Shown in pieces: positions 34,724-43,144 of a stretch of DNA of 64,000 bases. Location of the stretch: NCBI RefSeq assembly GCF_001598855.1, contig NZ_BCZS01000001.1:310001-374000 (forward strand). Reading direction: 5' to 3'. A program made the position numbers and the translations under genes. The stretch's first letter is position 1, and each line of letters starts with the position of its first letter. This DNA is from Pluralibacter gergoviae ATCC 33028 = NBRC 105706. GTDB lineage: Bacteria > Pseudomonadota > Gammaproteobacteria > Enterobacterales > Enterobacteriaceae. The notes below the pieces were generated by a model that was given only the letters and a program-made list of their open reading frames with translations, made no database searches and was not told where the DNA came from.

Positions 34724-34990
34724 ATGGATATTGGTACTATTTTAGCCCTTGTTATTTCTGGTTGTGTATTTCTATATACTATCTTCCGTGATAATACTAA
34801 AGACACTGATGATTTACTTTACCGTGTTAGTGATATTGAAACTAAACAGGCAGTACAAGAAGCAAGTATCTCCCGTATTGAATCGGATCAGGATAAAATG
34901 AGAGATTCACTATCTAAACTCGAAGCTCAGATACATGATTTAGATGTTAAGATTGAAAAGATCATTACAATTCTTGAACAGAAACAATAA
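34724..34990 (+). CDS. Membrane-anchored coiled-coil protein, XhlA-like (88 aa)
   Basis: An N-terminal membrane helix (IGTILALVISGCVFLYTIF) is followed by a long heptad-patterned coiled coil (ISRIESDQDKMRDSLSKLEAQIHDLDVKIEKIITILEQ). The layout resembles XhlA/DUF2730-type proteins found with phage lysis genes. It could assist lysis or anchor tail fibres; the lysis link is inferred from its place before the lysozyme gene. Confidence 0.55.
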   Translation: MDIGTILALVISGCVFLYTIFRDNTKDTDDLLYRVSDIETKQAVQEASISRIESDQDKMRDSLSKLEAQIHDLDVKIEKIITILEQKQ

Positions 34991-34994
34991 GAAT

Positions 34995-35037
34995 GAAAAA
35001 GGGCAAGATACTATCAAGTACTTGCCCTTTTTTTATT
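34995..35037. terminator. Bidirectional terminator between tail and lysozyme genes
   Basis: AAAAAGGGCAAG / CTTGCCCTTTTTTT inverted repeat: T-run on the plus side and A-run (T on minus) at the other end. It serves both the rightward tail operon and the leftward lysozyme gene that converge here. Confidence 0.85.
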
Positions 35038-35482
35038 TGTTAGTTAACGCTGCGATCATTTGATCTACACGTTTTGGAGTTTGTTTATACCATAGTGAAT
35101 CTTTAGCTTGTTTGATTGCTTCAGGGTAGTTCTTTTCCCTTAGTGCCTTTAACATCTTCTGAAACTTCTGAACGCCACCTAATCCCAATTGAAATACCAT
35201 AATGACCATGAAATCACGCCAGTCAGTTGGAAGCCAGATGTTAAGGGTTTCAACATTATGAATAGCAGTTTGAATATCACGGTCTAGTAGTTTCTCGGCT
35301 TCTGCGTCAGTTAGTCCATTTGGATAGCTTTCACCATATGTTAATAGATGACCGTAACCAATCGTTGGATAACCTAGAGAATCTTTATACGTCCAGAATT
35401 TACCATCACGGTAGTAACCTACTTTCTTTTGGTACGCAATAGTACCCTCATACTCTTTTAATCTCGTTTTTAAATCACTCAT
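35033..35482 (-). CDS. Endolysin, T4-type lysozyme (GH24, 149 aa)
   Basis: A muramidase of the T4 lysozyme family. The catalytic triad is visible: Glu12 in EYEG, Asp34 in KDSLGYPTIGYGHLL and Thr40 in the same motif. Residues 40-149 follow the expected helical lobe (FMVIMVFQLGLGGVQKFQKML). There is no signal peptide, so it needs a holin (candidate at 36853). It is the only phage gene on the minus strand, and it has an AAAGGT ribosome site and an ATAAATACC element upstream. Confidence 0.92.
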   Translation of the reverse strand: MSDLKTRLKEYEGTIAYQKKVGYYRDGKFWTYKDSLGYPTIGYGHLLTYGESYPNGLTDAEAEKLLDRDIQTAIHNVETLNIWLPTDWRDFMVIMVFQLGLGGVQKFQKMLKALREKNYPEAIKQAKDSLWYKQTPKRVDQMIAALTNK

Positions 35483-35484
35483 AG

Positions 35485-35520
35485 ATAAATACCTTTAGTT
35501 AAATTATTATTGGTATTTAT
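35485..35520. promoter_or_regulatory. Divergent promoter region with mirrored ATAAATACC elements
   Basis: The 38-bp gap between the lysozyme (minus) and the next plus gene holds ATAAATACC at 35485-35493 and its exact inverted copy at 35512-35520. Each copy lies about 27-29 nt before the start codon it faces. This looks like a pair of identical promoter elements, reminiscent of the T4 late promoter TATAAATA. Confidence 0.5.
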
Positions 35521-35955
35521 ATGAACGAATGGAAATATACAGATGGTTGGAGTGAAGAAGAACTACTAAATGGTTCATATTGTGGATTCGTGTATAGCTT
35601 CTACTTCCCCAATAGTGATCAGTACTATTATGGTGCTAAACAACTATACAAACGCGTTAAAGACGCAAAGAAAATTAAGGAAGATAGTACTAGTAATGGT
35701 TGGGAAAACTATACTAGTAGCAGTAAGACAGTAAATCAGATGATCAATGACGGTGAACCATACATACGTACAGTACTATATGGTTTCCCAACTATGCGAG
35801 AAACTTTACTTGTCGAATCTATCATTATCACAACACAAATTTTAAAGCCAGAATGTCTAAATATGGCAGTTATGAATAAATTACGTGCTCCCAATTCCCA
35901 AACTAAAGCACGTTTACTAGCAATAGTACAAGAAATATTAGAATGGATTAATTGA
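35521..35955 (+). CDS. GIY-YIG-like endonuclease-type protein (144 aa)
   Basis: The sequence CGFVYSFYFPNSDQYYYGAKQLYKRV matches the GIY-YIG start (strand with Y.Y, spacer, YYGAK), then WENYTSSSKTVNQMI and a Glu in MRETLLVESIIITTQ that would be the metal ligand. Seg-like phage homing endonucleases have this form. There is no typical ribosome site (ATTTAT before ATG), so it is possibly translated from a very short leader. It lies between lysis genes, a usual landing place for mobile endonuclease genes. Confidence 0.6.
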   Translation: MNEWKYTDGWSEEELLNGSYCGFVYSFYFPNSDQYYYGAKQLYKRVKDAKKIKEDSTSNGWENYTSSSKTVNQMINDGEPYIRTVLYGFPTMRETLLVESIIITTQILKPECLNMAVMNKLRAPNSQTKARLLAIVQEILEWIN

Positions 35956-35964
35956 GGTAAATAT

Positions 35965-36543
35965 ATGGCAAGCGGAATAAATGGGATAGGCAGTACTAGA
36001 ACCTATATACAAACGACAGGGACAAAGTTAAAGAAACAATTCCAAAATGAAATAATTAAACGGTCGCGTACCCTATCCCAAAAAGTACAAGCAGATTTGA
36101 ATAATTCTGTAGATAAAGGTGCTGTTAACTTCACACAACGTTCAATACTATTTCTGTATAAGAAAAAAGGTACTGATTCAGTACAATGTTCAATTCTAGT
36201 GAAGGATATTCAGGCAAAGTATCTATATGAAGTAATCGTTAAACAAAAGGCAATTGATAAATTCATTCCTACCAGTTTAGCTAAACTCACTAAGCAAGGT
36301 AACATTTCAGGACTGAAAAAGAACCTATCAAGTGGAAGATTCAAAATCGTTAAAGCGAAGAATGGTAAAGAGCGTTTGATCGACACGAGTAAGAAAGATA
36401 CTAAGAAGAAAACTAAACGTGTAATTGGTCTACGTGAACGGAAACAACGCAAAATGATTTATGATTTCTATGGCGAAGTGGAATCAGGATTTCGTGTAGT
36501 AATGTCGGGGATTCAGGGATCATTTGTACTAAAAAGGAATTGA
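35965..36543 (+). CDS. Basic phage protein, possible minor virion protein (192 aa)
   Basis: A 192-aa, highly basic protein (KKDTKKKTKRVIGLRERKQRKM). The region FTQRSILFLYKKKGTDSVQCSILVKDIQAKYLYEVIV resembles a family of phage virion-associated proteins whose sequences read 'PFT..A....(A/G)T...L.A.V.(V/I)KDIQA.YL'. The function is not established. It lies downstream of the lysis gene rather than among head or tail genes, which is unusual for a structural protein. Confidence 0.5.
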   Translation: MASGINGIGSTRTYIQTTGTKLKKQFQNEIIKRSRTLSQKVQADLNNSVDKGAVNFTQRSILFLYKKKGTDSVQCSILVKDIQAKYLYEVIVKQKAIDKFIPTSLAKLTKQGNISGLKKNLSSGRFKIVKAKNGKERLIDTSKKDTKKKTKRVIGLRERKQRKMIYDFYGEVESGFRVVMSGIQGSFVLKRN

Positions 36544-36544
36544 T

Positions 36545-36856
36545 ATGAATTTTGAACAACATTATGAAGAATTAACAAGTGAAATTACTTTAGATGGTAT
36601 TACGCCAGATGGTAATTCATTGCCATTGAATAAAATGTTCCTTGGCAAAAAGTTTCAAAAGATCATTAAAAATAGTAATCATGAAATTGATAGCTATATG
36701 AATGTTATTTTTGAAAAAAAGCAATCCTTTAAAGATGGTGAAGTACTCGAATGGGAATTACAGGGTGAGGTATTACCCGTATTCGTAATCGATTATAAAA
36801 AGCTATTCGTAAAAGGTAAACACTTTCATGTATACGCAGTGGGGATCATTGAATGA
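36545..36856 (+). CDS. Hypothetical phage protein (103 aa)
   Basis: A 103-aa soluble protein with an acidic N-terminus and a beta-rich C-terminus (LPVFVIDYKKLFVKGKHFHVYAVGIIE). It starts right after the preceding stop (TGATATG) and overlaps the holin start by 4 bp (ATGA). Tight coupling suggests a lysis-associated or co-expressed role. No family recognised. Confidence 0.55.
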   Translation: MNFEQHYEELTSEITLDGITPDGNSLPLNKMFLGKKFQKIIKNSNHEIDSYMNVIFEKKQSFKDGEVLEWELQGEVLPVFVIDYKKLFVKGKHFHVYAVGIIE

Positions 36857-37146
36857 TTGGTGTAATAGTAGAACTACTTTCTAAAGGTTTAGATTTCTTT
36901 ATCAAAAGAAAAACAATTGAATCTGAAGTAAGTAAAACAAATGCCGAAGGGCAGATTGAAGTAAACAAAGAAGAGATTGAAAAGGTATCATTCCATTGGC
37001 GTAATGCTCTTGGATTCGTGATTACCCTAATCATCCTTTACAACTGGATCATAGTACCAGTACTTGATGCTTTTGGAATCGTAGTAATCCAGGTTCCACT
37101 AGGTCAACTCTTACAAGTACTTTTGATCATGGTTGGTGGTAACTAA
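36853..37146 (+). CDS. Holin, GTA 3-TM type (97 aa)
   Basis: A 97-aa membrane protein. The N-terminal part (MIGVIVELLSKGLDFFIKRK) is an amphipathic/first segment, then a charged stretch, then FHWRNALGFVITLIILYNWIIVPVLDAFG and VVIQVPLGQLLQVLLIMVGGN. The WRN...G...L.YN.(I/V)..PVL pattern is that of the GTA_holin_3TM family. It would form the membrane lesions that release the lysozyme at 35033. Last phage gene, 65 bp before attR. Confidence 0.75.
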   Translation: MIGVIVELLSKGLDFFIKRKTIESEVSKTNAEGQIEVNKEEIEKVSFHWRNALGFVITLIILYNWIIVPVLDAFGIVVIQVPLGQLLQVLLIMVGGN

Positions 37147-37149
37147 AAC

Positions 37150-37183
37150 TAAGCCCGTATATGAACGTATGCGGGCTTTTTTC
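37150..37183 (+). terminator. Terminator at right end of prophage
   Basis: AAGCCCG / CGGGCTT stem (with TAT...ATG inner pairs) followed by TTTTTCTT. It isolates the phage late transcript from host yegD. Confidence 0.85.
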
Positions 37184-37191
37184 TTGGGCGT

Positions 37192-37216
37192 ACATACTGT
37201 ACTAGCTACGAGCAGT
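37192..37216. other. attR: attR with attP half-site arm
   Basis: The core GAGCAGT is at 37210-37216. The phage-side arm ACATACT (37192-37198) has its inverted partner AGTATGT at 5993-5999 next to attL. Joined in attP, the two arms form an imperfect dyad around the core, as expected for serine integrase attP sites of about 40-50 bp. Confidence 0.8.
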
Positions 37217-37889
37217 CTGTGGTGCCGCCGCCGATATCCACCACCAGCACCCGCTTCTCTTCGCTGAGGGTAGCCTCGAAATCCAGTCCGGCCGCCACCG
37301 GCTCGAACTGGAATACCACGTCCTGAAAGCCGGCCCGCTTCGCCGCCCGTTCGAGAATGCCCTGCGCCTGGGCGTTGGCCTCTTCGCCGCCGAGGCCCTG
37401 GAAGTTGATCGGGCGGCCGATGACCGCCTGGGTGATGCTTTCGGGCAGCTGCGCGCCGGCCTGCTGGCGGATGTGCAGCATCATGGCGCAGACCAGATCC
37501 TCAAACAGCGCCACCTGCTGCGGCTTCAGGCCGCTGGCGCCGAGAAAGGATTTCGGCGACTTGACGAAGTAGACCTCTTGCGGATCGTCGATATACTGCT
37601 GCAGCGACGCGAGACCGAACTGCACGCTGCTGCGGCCCACCTCAATATCTTCGTCGCGGTTATAGCGCAGGGCGCGGCGCAGCAGGGCTTCAGTCTCCGC
37701 GCCGGTCGCCGGAACGTCCTGCTGGCGATAGAGCCACTCGCTGACCGCTTCGCGTACCGGGGCGCAAAGCATGGACGGCAGCAGCGGGCTGCCGTTTTCC
37801 AGGGCCAGCATCTGCGGCGCGCCGTCGCGCATCGCGGCCACCGAGCAGTTGGCCGTTCCGTAGTCAAAACCGATAAACATTGTGCACAT
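37206..37889 (-). pseudogene. yegD: YegD, N-terminal fragment (split by prophage)
   Basis: The first 227 codons of the Hsp70-like YegD: FIGFDYGTANCSVAAM (phosphate-1 motif), CAPVREAVSEW, the partial actin-fold lobe and VLVVDIGGGTTDCS (phosphate-2 motif). The native reading frame is cut right after Ser by a TAG supplied by the phage arm, so no foreign residues are added. It keeps its own start and would give a truncated, probably inactive ATPase lobe. Divergent from alkA. Confidence 0.93.
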
Positions 37890-38016
37890 TCCCCATGCCG
37901 GTGAAGAAGGGGGGCGACTTTAGCCCAATGCGCCGCCGGCGACAACCGGAATATGAAAGCAAAGCGCGGCCGGGCGTTCGCCGTTATGCTGGGATCTGCA
38001 AATGAAAGGAGCCTTT

Positions 38017-38859
38017 ATGTTAACGCTCTCCTGGCAGCCGCCCTGCGACTGGGCCTGGCTGTTTGGTTTTCTCTCGGCGCGTGCGGTCGAAGGCGTTGAG
38101 GCCTTTGAGGGAAACAGCTACCTGCGCACGCTGGTGATTGGCGGGCACCGCGGCCTGGTGCGGGCGACGCCGGATCCGCAGGCGCACGTCCTTCATGTTG
38201 AGCTCAGCGACGGCCTGCTGCCGGTAGCGGCGCAGTGCCTGCAGAAGCTGCGCGACCTGTTTGATACCGGCTGCAGCCCGCAGCAGATTGCGCAGGCGCT
38301 CGGCGGACTTGCCGCTGCGCGTCCCGGACTGCGGCTGCCGGGCTGCGTCGATCCGTTTGAGCAGGGCGTGCGGGCGATCCTGGGACAGCTGGTGAGCGTG
38401 GCGATGGCGGCGAAGCTCGCCGGGCGGGTGGCGAACGCCTGCGGCACGCCGCTGGCAGAAGCGCCGGGCTTTATCTGCTTTCCGACGCCGGAACAGCTCG
38501 CCGGGGCCTCGCCGCTGATGCTGAAAAATCTGGGGATGCCGCTCAGGCGGGCGGAGGCGATCGTCTCCCTGGCGCGGGCGGCGCTGAGCGGCGAACTGCC
38601 GCTCAGCGCGCCGGAGGATATTGAGCAGGGCGTCAGGGCGCTGCAGCGGCTGCCCGGCATTGGCCGCTGGACCGCCAGCTACTACGCCCTGCGCGGCTGG
38701 CAGGCAAAGGATATTTTCCTGCCGGATGATTACTTAATTAAGCAGCGCTTTCCCGGCATGACGCCGGCGGCGATCCGCCGCTACGCCGAACGCTGGCAGC
38801 CGTGGCGCTCTTACGCCCTGCTGCACATCTGGTATAGCGACGGCTTCACGCCCGATTAG
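38017..38859 (+). CDS. alkA: AlkA, 3-methyladenine DNA glycosylase II
   Basis: A base-excision repair enzyme for alkylated purines. I start at ATG 38017 (MLTLSWQPPCDW, 280 aa; E. coli 282) because AAGGAG lies 5 nt before it; an upstream ATG at 38002 is in frame but poor. The family features are clear: ARPGLRLPGCVDPFEQGVRAILGQLVS, the helix-hairpin-helix LPGIGRWTASYYALRG and the catalytic Asp in FLPDDYLIKQ. In E. coli it is Ada-induced. It ends in a 4-bp convergent overlap with the MFS gene. Confidence 0.97.
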   Translation: MLTLSWQPPCDWAWLFGFLSARAVEGVEAFEGNSYLRTLVIGGHRGLVRATPDPQAHVLHVELSDGLLPVAAQCLQKLRDLFDTGCSPQQIAQALGGLAAARPGLRLPGCVDPFEQGVRAILGQLVSVAMAAKLAGRVANACGTPLAEAPGFICFPTPEQLAGASPLMLKNLGMPLRRAEAIVSLARAALSGELPLSAPEDIEQGVRALQRLPGIGRWTASYYALRGWQAKDIFLPDDYLIKQRFPGMTPAAIRRYAERWQPWRSYALLHIWYSDGFTPD

Positions 38860-40100
38860 CGCGTCTGCCGGCTCGGCTCGCCGTGCGGCTGCTGGCCGGA
38901 GATAATCACGCCCCGGGTTTCACGGCCAAAGGCAACGAACAGGCAGATAAGGATAGCCACCGTCCCGGCCACCAGCGCCATCGCCAGACCGTAGTTGCCG
39001 CCGTTGGCTTCAGCAATACGCGCCTGCAGGGTGGCGTTGACCGAGGCCAGCAGATTGCCCAACTGATAAACGAAGCCCGGCAGCACCGCGCGGGCGTTGG
39101 CGGGCACCAGCTCGTTGAGGTAGGTCGGCACCACGCCCCAGGCGCCCTGGACCATAAACTGCATCAGGAACGCGCCGAGGCCGATATTGAAGGAGCCGGT
39201 GGAGAACGCCCACAGCGGCAGGACCGGCAGGGCGAGGAAAGCGGCGATAATCATCGCCTTCTTGCGGCCAATCCTCTCCGACAGCGAGCCGAACAGGATC
39301 CCGCCTAGCATCGCGGCAATGTTATAGCTGATGGCGATCAGGCTGACGGTATGCGGATCAAAGCTGTGCTGCACCTTCAGGAAGGTGGGATAGAGGTCCT
39401 GGGTGCCGTGGCTGAAGAAGTTAAAGCAGGCCATCAGCAGCACCAGATAGATGCACAGCTTCCAGTGGCTGCGCAGGATCGGCAGCAGCGCCGTGCTCTC
39501 TTTTCGCTCACGCGCCGCCAGCCACACCGGCGACTCCGGCACCTTAAACCAGATATAGGGCAGCAGCACGATCGGCAGGGCGCCTATCAGGAACATCCCG
39601 CGCCAGCCGACGGTGCTGTAGAACAGCCCGAACACCACCGAGGCCAGCAGGTAGCCCGCCGGGTAGCCGGCCTGAAAAATGCCCGACATCAGGCCGCGGG
39701 CGCGGTCGGGAATGGTCTCCATCGCCAGCGACGAGGCCACGCCCCAGATACCGCCCATCGCCACGCCGTAGATCACGCGGAAAATCAGGAACGCGGTGAA
39801 GGTGGGCGACCAGGCGGAGAGCAGTTCGAAGATGCTGAACATCAGAATATTGAGCATCAGAATAGGGCGACGGCCAAACTTTTCGGCCATGCGGCCAAAC
39901 AGCAGCGCCCCGATGGGGCGAACGGCGAGGGTCAGCATAATGGCAATCGACACTTCAGAGACGGAGGCGTGAAACCAGCTTGCCAGGTCGCTGAGAACGA
40001 AGACCAGGATAAAGAAGTCGAAGGCGTCCAGCATCCAGCTGGAGAAACTGGCGAAGGCAACGTGCTTCTGCGTTGCGCTCCAGTCAAATGGCGTATTCAT
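38856..40100 (-). CDS. MFS transporter, lactate/sialate:H+ symporter-like (414 aa)
   Basis: A 12-TM major facilitator protein. SSWMLDAFDFFILVFVLSDLA at TM1 and GRMAEKFGRRPILM in loop 2-3 (MFS signature), repeated as GSLSERIGRKKAMII in loop 8-9, are typical of the SHS/NanT-like carboxylate transporters. E. coli has no direct orthologue at this place, so it is a Klebsiella-side insertion. The substrate is not deducible; monocarboxylates such as lactate are the family's usual cargo. ATG at 40100 with AAGGACACCTGAC upstream. Confidence 0.85.
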   Translation of the reverse strand: MNTPFDWSATQKHVAFASFSSWMLDAFDFFILVFVLSDLASWFHASVSEVSIAIMLTLAVRPIGALLFGRMAEKFGRRPILMLNILMFSIFELLSAWSPTFTAFLIFRVIYGVAMGGIWGVASSLAMETIPDRARGLMSGIFQAGYPAGYLLASVVFGLFYSTVGWRGMFLIGALPIVLLPYIWFKVPESPVWLAARERKESTALLPILRSHWKLCIYLVLLMACFNFFSHGTQDLYPTFLKVQHSFDPHTVSLIAISYNIAAMLGGILFGSLSERIGRKKAMIIAAFLALPVLPLWAFSTGSFNIGLGAFLMQFMVQGAWGVVPTYLNELVPANARAVLPGFVYQLGNLLASVNATLQARIAEANGGNYGLAMALVAGTVAILICLFVAFGRETRGVIISGQQPHGEPSRQTR

Positions 40101-40288
40101 GTCAGGTGTCCTTGTAATAACAGCAGGGTACGGCGCACGGCGATCGCGGGTAAGAGGGGTGACGCATCCGATCGCCGGGCAAAGGTCCTTTTGTAAAGAT
40201 GAAGACCTTTTGTTATTTAAGTGTATACCTGATGTAAATAATGGTTAGCGTGTTAATGGTTAAATTTTGTAACCTGTCGCCGGGGCGA

Positions 40289-42844
40289 TCACGCTTTGGT
40301 CGCGGCGCGATTGGGAGGAGCGTAAATGCTGACGGTGCCGCGCCCGCTGTTCTTTGCAACGTAGCAGGCGATATCGGCCTGCGACATCACCTCAGACATT
40401 CGGGCGTTGGTCGCATCAATCTGGGTGATGCCGATACTGGCGCCGACGCGGTGCTCCTGTCCGCCGTAGCTGAAGGAGAACGTCGCAATCGCCTCAACGA
40501 TACGCCCGCAGAGCACCCTGGCGCTGGCGAGGGAGCGATCCGGCAGCAGCAGGCCGAACTCATCGCCGCCGAGGCGGGCAAGCACATCTCCCGTACGCAG
40601 CATCTGCTGCATCAGCGTCGCCAGCGCCTGCAGCAGGGCATCGCCGGCGGCATGCCCGGCGGAGTCATTGACCGCCTTGAAGCGGTCGAGATCGATAAAG
40701 GCCAGCGCGTGCGACTGGTGGCTATGCGGTAAGCTTTCGAGCAGTTCGCTGAGCCGCTGCTCGAAACTGCTGCGGTTGGCAAGCTGCGTCAGAGGGTCGT
40801 GCGAGGCGCTATAGCTGAGCTCGCGCAGCAGCTTGCGCGACTCGGTGACGTCGTGAATGACCAGCACCAGCCCGAGGCTTTTGCCCTCAAGGGTGCTCAG
40901 GGGGCGCACGCTGTAGTGAATGTCGTACCGGCCTCCGCTGCGGCTGTGCAGCACCACGTCCTGATCGATAGCCATTTCGCAGGCCCCTTCAGCGGTCACC
41001 GTGATTGGCGAGGCGCCGCCTGCCGTAATGTGCAGCACGCGCCCCAGCGGCCGATCGAGGGCTTCATCCAGCCTCCAGCCGCACATCTTTTCGGCAACCG
41101 GGTTCATAAAGATAACGTTCATGGCGACGTCGGTGCAGATCACCGCATCGGCAATGGAGTCTAGCGTGATGTGCAGCCGCTCTTTTTCCTGAAACAGCGC
41201 CTCGTTGAGCTGCTTCACTTCGGTCATGTCCATATTGATGCCGATCAGGCGCTCAACCTCGCCCTGGGCGTTCAGCACCACGCTGGAGTGGGAGCGGATG
41301 TGGCGTATACCGCTTTGAACGCGGATCCTGAACTCCACCATAAATGAGGCGCGCATCGCCATCGTACTGCGGATAAGTTCCTGAATCCGGTAGCGGTCCT
41401 CATCCAGCAGGCAGTCCAGCCACATCTCCCGGGTAAGAGAGACATCCTGCGGCAGCTCGTACAGCTCGTGCATACGCTTATCCCAGACCATAGCCTGCTG
41501 GGCGGGCAGCCACTCCCAGATACCAATGCCGCCCGCCTCGTTGGCGAGCGTGATCCGCTCCATCAGACGCCGGTTCACCTCTTCGGACTGCTTCAGATCG
41601 TCAATATCCTCTATCTGGGCGATCAGATAGAGCGGCGCACCGTCCGGCGCCCGCACCAGCGAAACGGCCAGCAGGGCCCAGACCATTTTACCGCTGCGGG
41701 TGACGTAGCGCTTTTCCATGCTGTAGCTGTTGACCTCGCCGCGCAGCAGCTTATCCAGCTGCCGCAGGTCCTTATCCAGATCCTCCGGCCAGGTGATCTG
41801 CTGAAAGGTGGTGGCCAGCAGCGCATCCTGCTCGTAGCCGAGAAACTGGCACAGAGCCTTGTTGACCTGCAGCCACTGACCTTCGACGCTGACCAGCGCC
41901 ATGCCGATAGCCGAGTACTCCATGGCGCTCCGAAAGCGCAGTTCGCTCTCGGAGATATGCTTGCGCTCAAGGCGAAACGCGTACATCACCATGGTCATGA
42001 TATTGACCGGCAGCAGCATCATCAGGAATGGCAGCCAGGCAATATTGCTGAGTCCGAGGGTGCGCGGCGAGCTGAGGATCTGCGGATGTACGGCAAGCAT
42101 CAGCGACACCATCATGGTGGTGAGCAGAAAAACGGTGAACGCCTCCATACGCGGCAGGCGCACCGCGCTCCACATCAGCAGCACGATGATGCAGGTAAAG
42201 GGCCAGGGCATCCACAGGATAGCGACGGCGCTGAGCGTCAGGGTGACAATCAGCGTGGTGACGGTTTCCAGCAGCAGCTGCGGGTTTCGGTGGCGCAGCA
42301 GATAGTGATTTTTATACAACATGCCCAGCGGCACCAGCGCCAGCGCGCCGATAGCTTCTGACTGCACCCAGACGATCAGCGTCTGCAGCGGTTCATCGCC
42401 CGGGGCCAGCATCAGCACCAGCGCGCCGCCCACCAGCGGCGGGATCAGCGCGCAGGAGACGGCCAGCCTTACCCAGTCCTGCAAATTTTGCAGCGGGTTA
42501 TAGTTGGGCAGCAGCTTGCGCATAAGCAGCGCCCCGACGATAGCTTCAATGATATTGATAGCCACAGAAGTGAAGGTGGTGTCATCGACTGACGATAACA
42601 GCAGACACCCTAATAAAGTGCTGAGCGAGCAGCAGAGGAGGATCGATGGCCACAATTTATGCGGATGGCGATAGCAGGCGACCATCATCAGCGAAGTCGG
42701 GAACCACAGCGGGGCCAGGCTCGCGCCGGCGCGGGTAAGCTCTAGCGAGAAGAGGGTAAATATAAAGGCCAGGACGCTGAGACTGGCCGTGCGCCGCAGA
42801 GGATGATAAAGCGCAACCCGCGTCCGCTGATGCGATATCTTCAT
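40289..42844 (-). CDS. dgcE: DgcE/YegE-type diguanylate cyclase lacking EAL domain (851 aa)
   Basis: A membrane sensor that makes cyclic-di-GMP. An N-terminal MASE1-type block of about 8-9 TM helices (residues 20-290) is followed by three PAS domains (around 300-430, 430-550, 550-670, with PAC motifs) and a GGDEF domain with the intact RLGGDEFGLLL motif near residue 770. E. coli DgcE is 1105 aa with a degenerate EAL tail; here the protein stops after GGDEF, and no EAL coding remains in the 188 bp downstream. The RxxD I-site is not obvious. Divergent from udk. Confidence 0.92.
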   Translation of the reverse strand: MKISHQRTRVALYHPLRRTASLSVLAFIFTLFSLELTRAGASLAPLWFPTSLMMVACYRHPHKLWPSILLCCSLSTLLGCLLLSSVDDTTFTSVAINIIEAIVGALLMRKLLPNYNPLQNLQDWVRLAVSCALIPPLVGGALVLMLAPGDEPLQTLIVWVQSEAIGALALVPLGMLYKNHYLLRHRNPQLLLETVTTLIVTLTLSAVAILWMPWPFTCIIVLLMWSAVRLPRMEAFTVFLLTTMMVSLMLAVHPQILSSPRTLGLSNIAWLPFLMMLLPVNIMTMVMYAFRLERKHISESELRFRSAMEYSAIGMALVSVEGQWLQVNKALCQFLGYEQDALLATTFQQITWPEDLDKDLRQLDKLLRGEVNSYSMEKRYVTRSGKMVWALLAVSLVRAPDGAPLYLIAQIEDIDDLKQSEEVNRRLMERITLANEAGGIGIWEWLPAQQAMVWDKRMHELYELPQDVSLTREMWLDCLLDEDRYRIQELIRSTMAMRASFMVEFRIRVQSGIRHIRSHSSVVLNAQGEVERLIGINMDMTEVKQLNEALFQEKERLHITLDSIADAVICTDVAMNVIFMNPVAEKMCGWRLDEALDRPLGRVLHITAGGASPITVTAEGACEMAIDQDVVLHSRSGGRYDIHYSVRPLSTLEGKSLGLVLVIHDVTESRKLLRELSYSASHDPLTQLANRSSFEQRLSELLESLPHSHQSHALAFIDLDRFKAVNDSAGHAAGDALLQALATLMQQMLRTGDVLARLGGDEFGLLLPDRSLASARVLCGRIVEAIATFSFSYGGQEHRVGASIGITQIDATNARMSEVMSQADIACYVAKNSGRGTVSIYAPPNRAATKA

Positions 42845-43144
42845 GTAGCCGCGTCCCGCAATGATAACTTCCTCGAATAACTAAATTTATTACATAACTT
42901 CGCTTGATGAGAATATGCTAGTACAAACCCTTTACATTTCCTATCGCCGCGTTTCACTTATTTGCAGCGGGCGAAGCCGGGCGCGGCAGATGGCGAAATA
43001 AAAAGCCGTCGCGGCGGCGTTTTCCATACAGAATAACGGCCGGACCGTTTTCGGCTGGAATCGACGCCCTGAAGTCCCTATAATTGCCGCGTTTGGCGCA
43101 AGCCGCCCCCTCTCTACTTCCAGTTTAATCAGGTCGCAAAATTT
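42845..43144. other. Divergent intergenic region between dgcE and udk
   Basis: A 300-bp non-coding gap with an AT-rich half next to dgcE and a GC-rich half next to udk. Promoters for both genes must lie here, but I cannot fix -35/-10 pairs with confidence. Confidence 0.4.
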
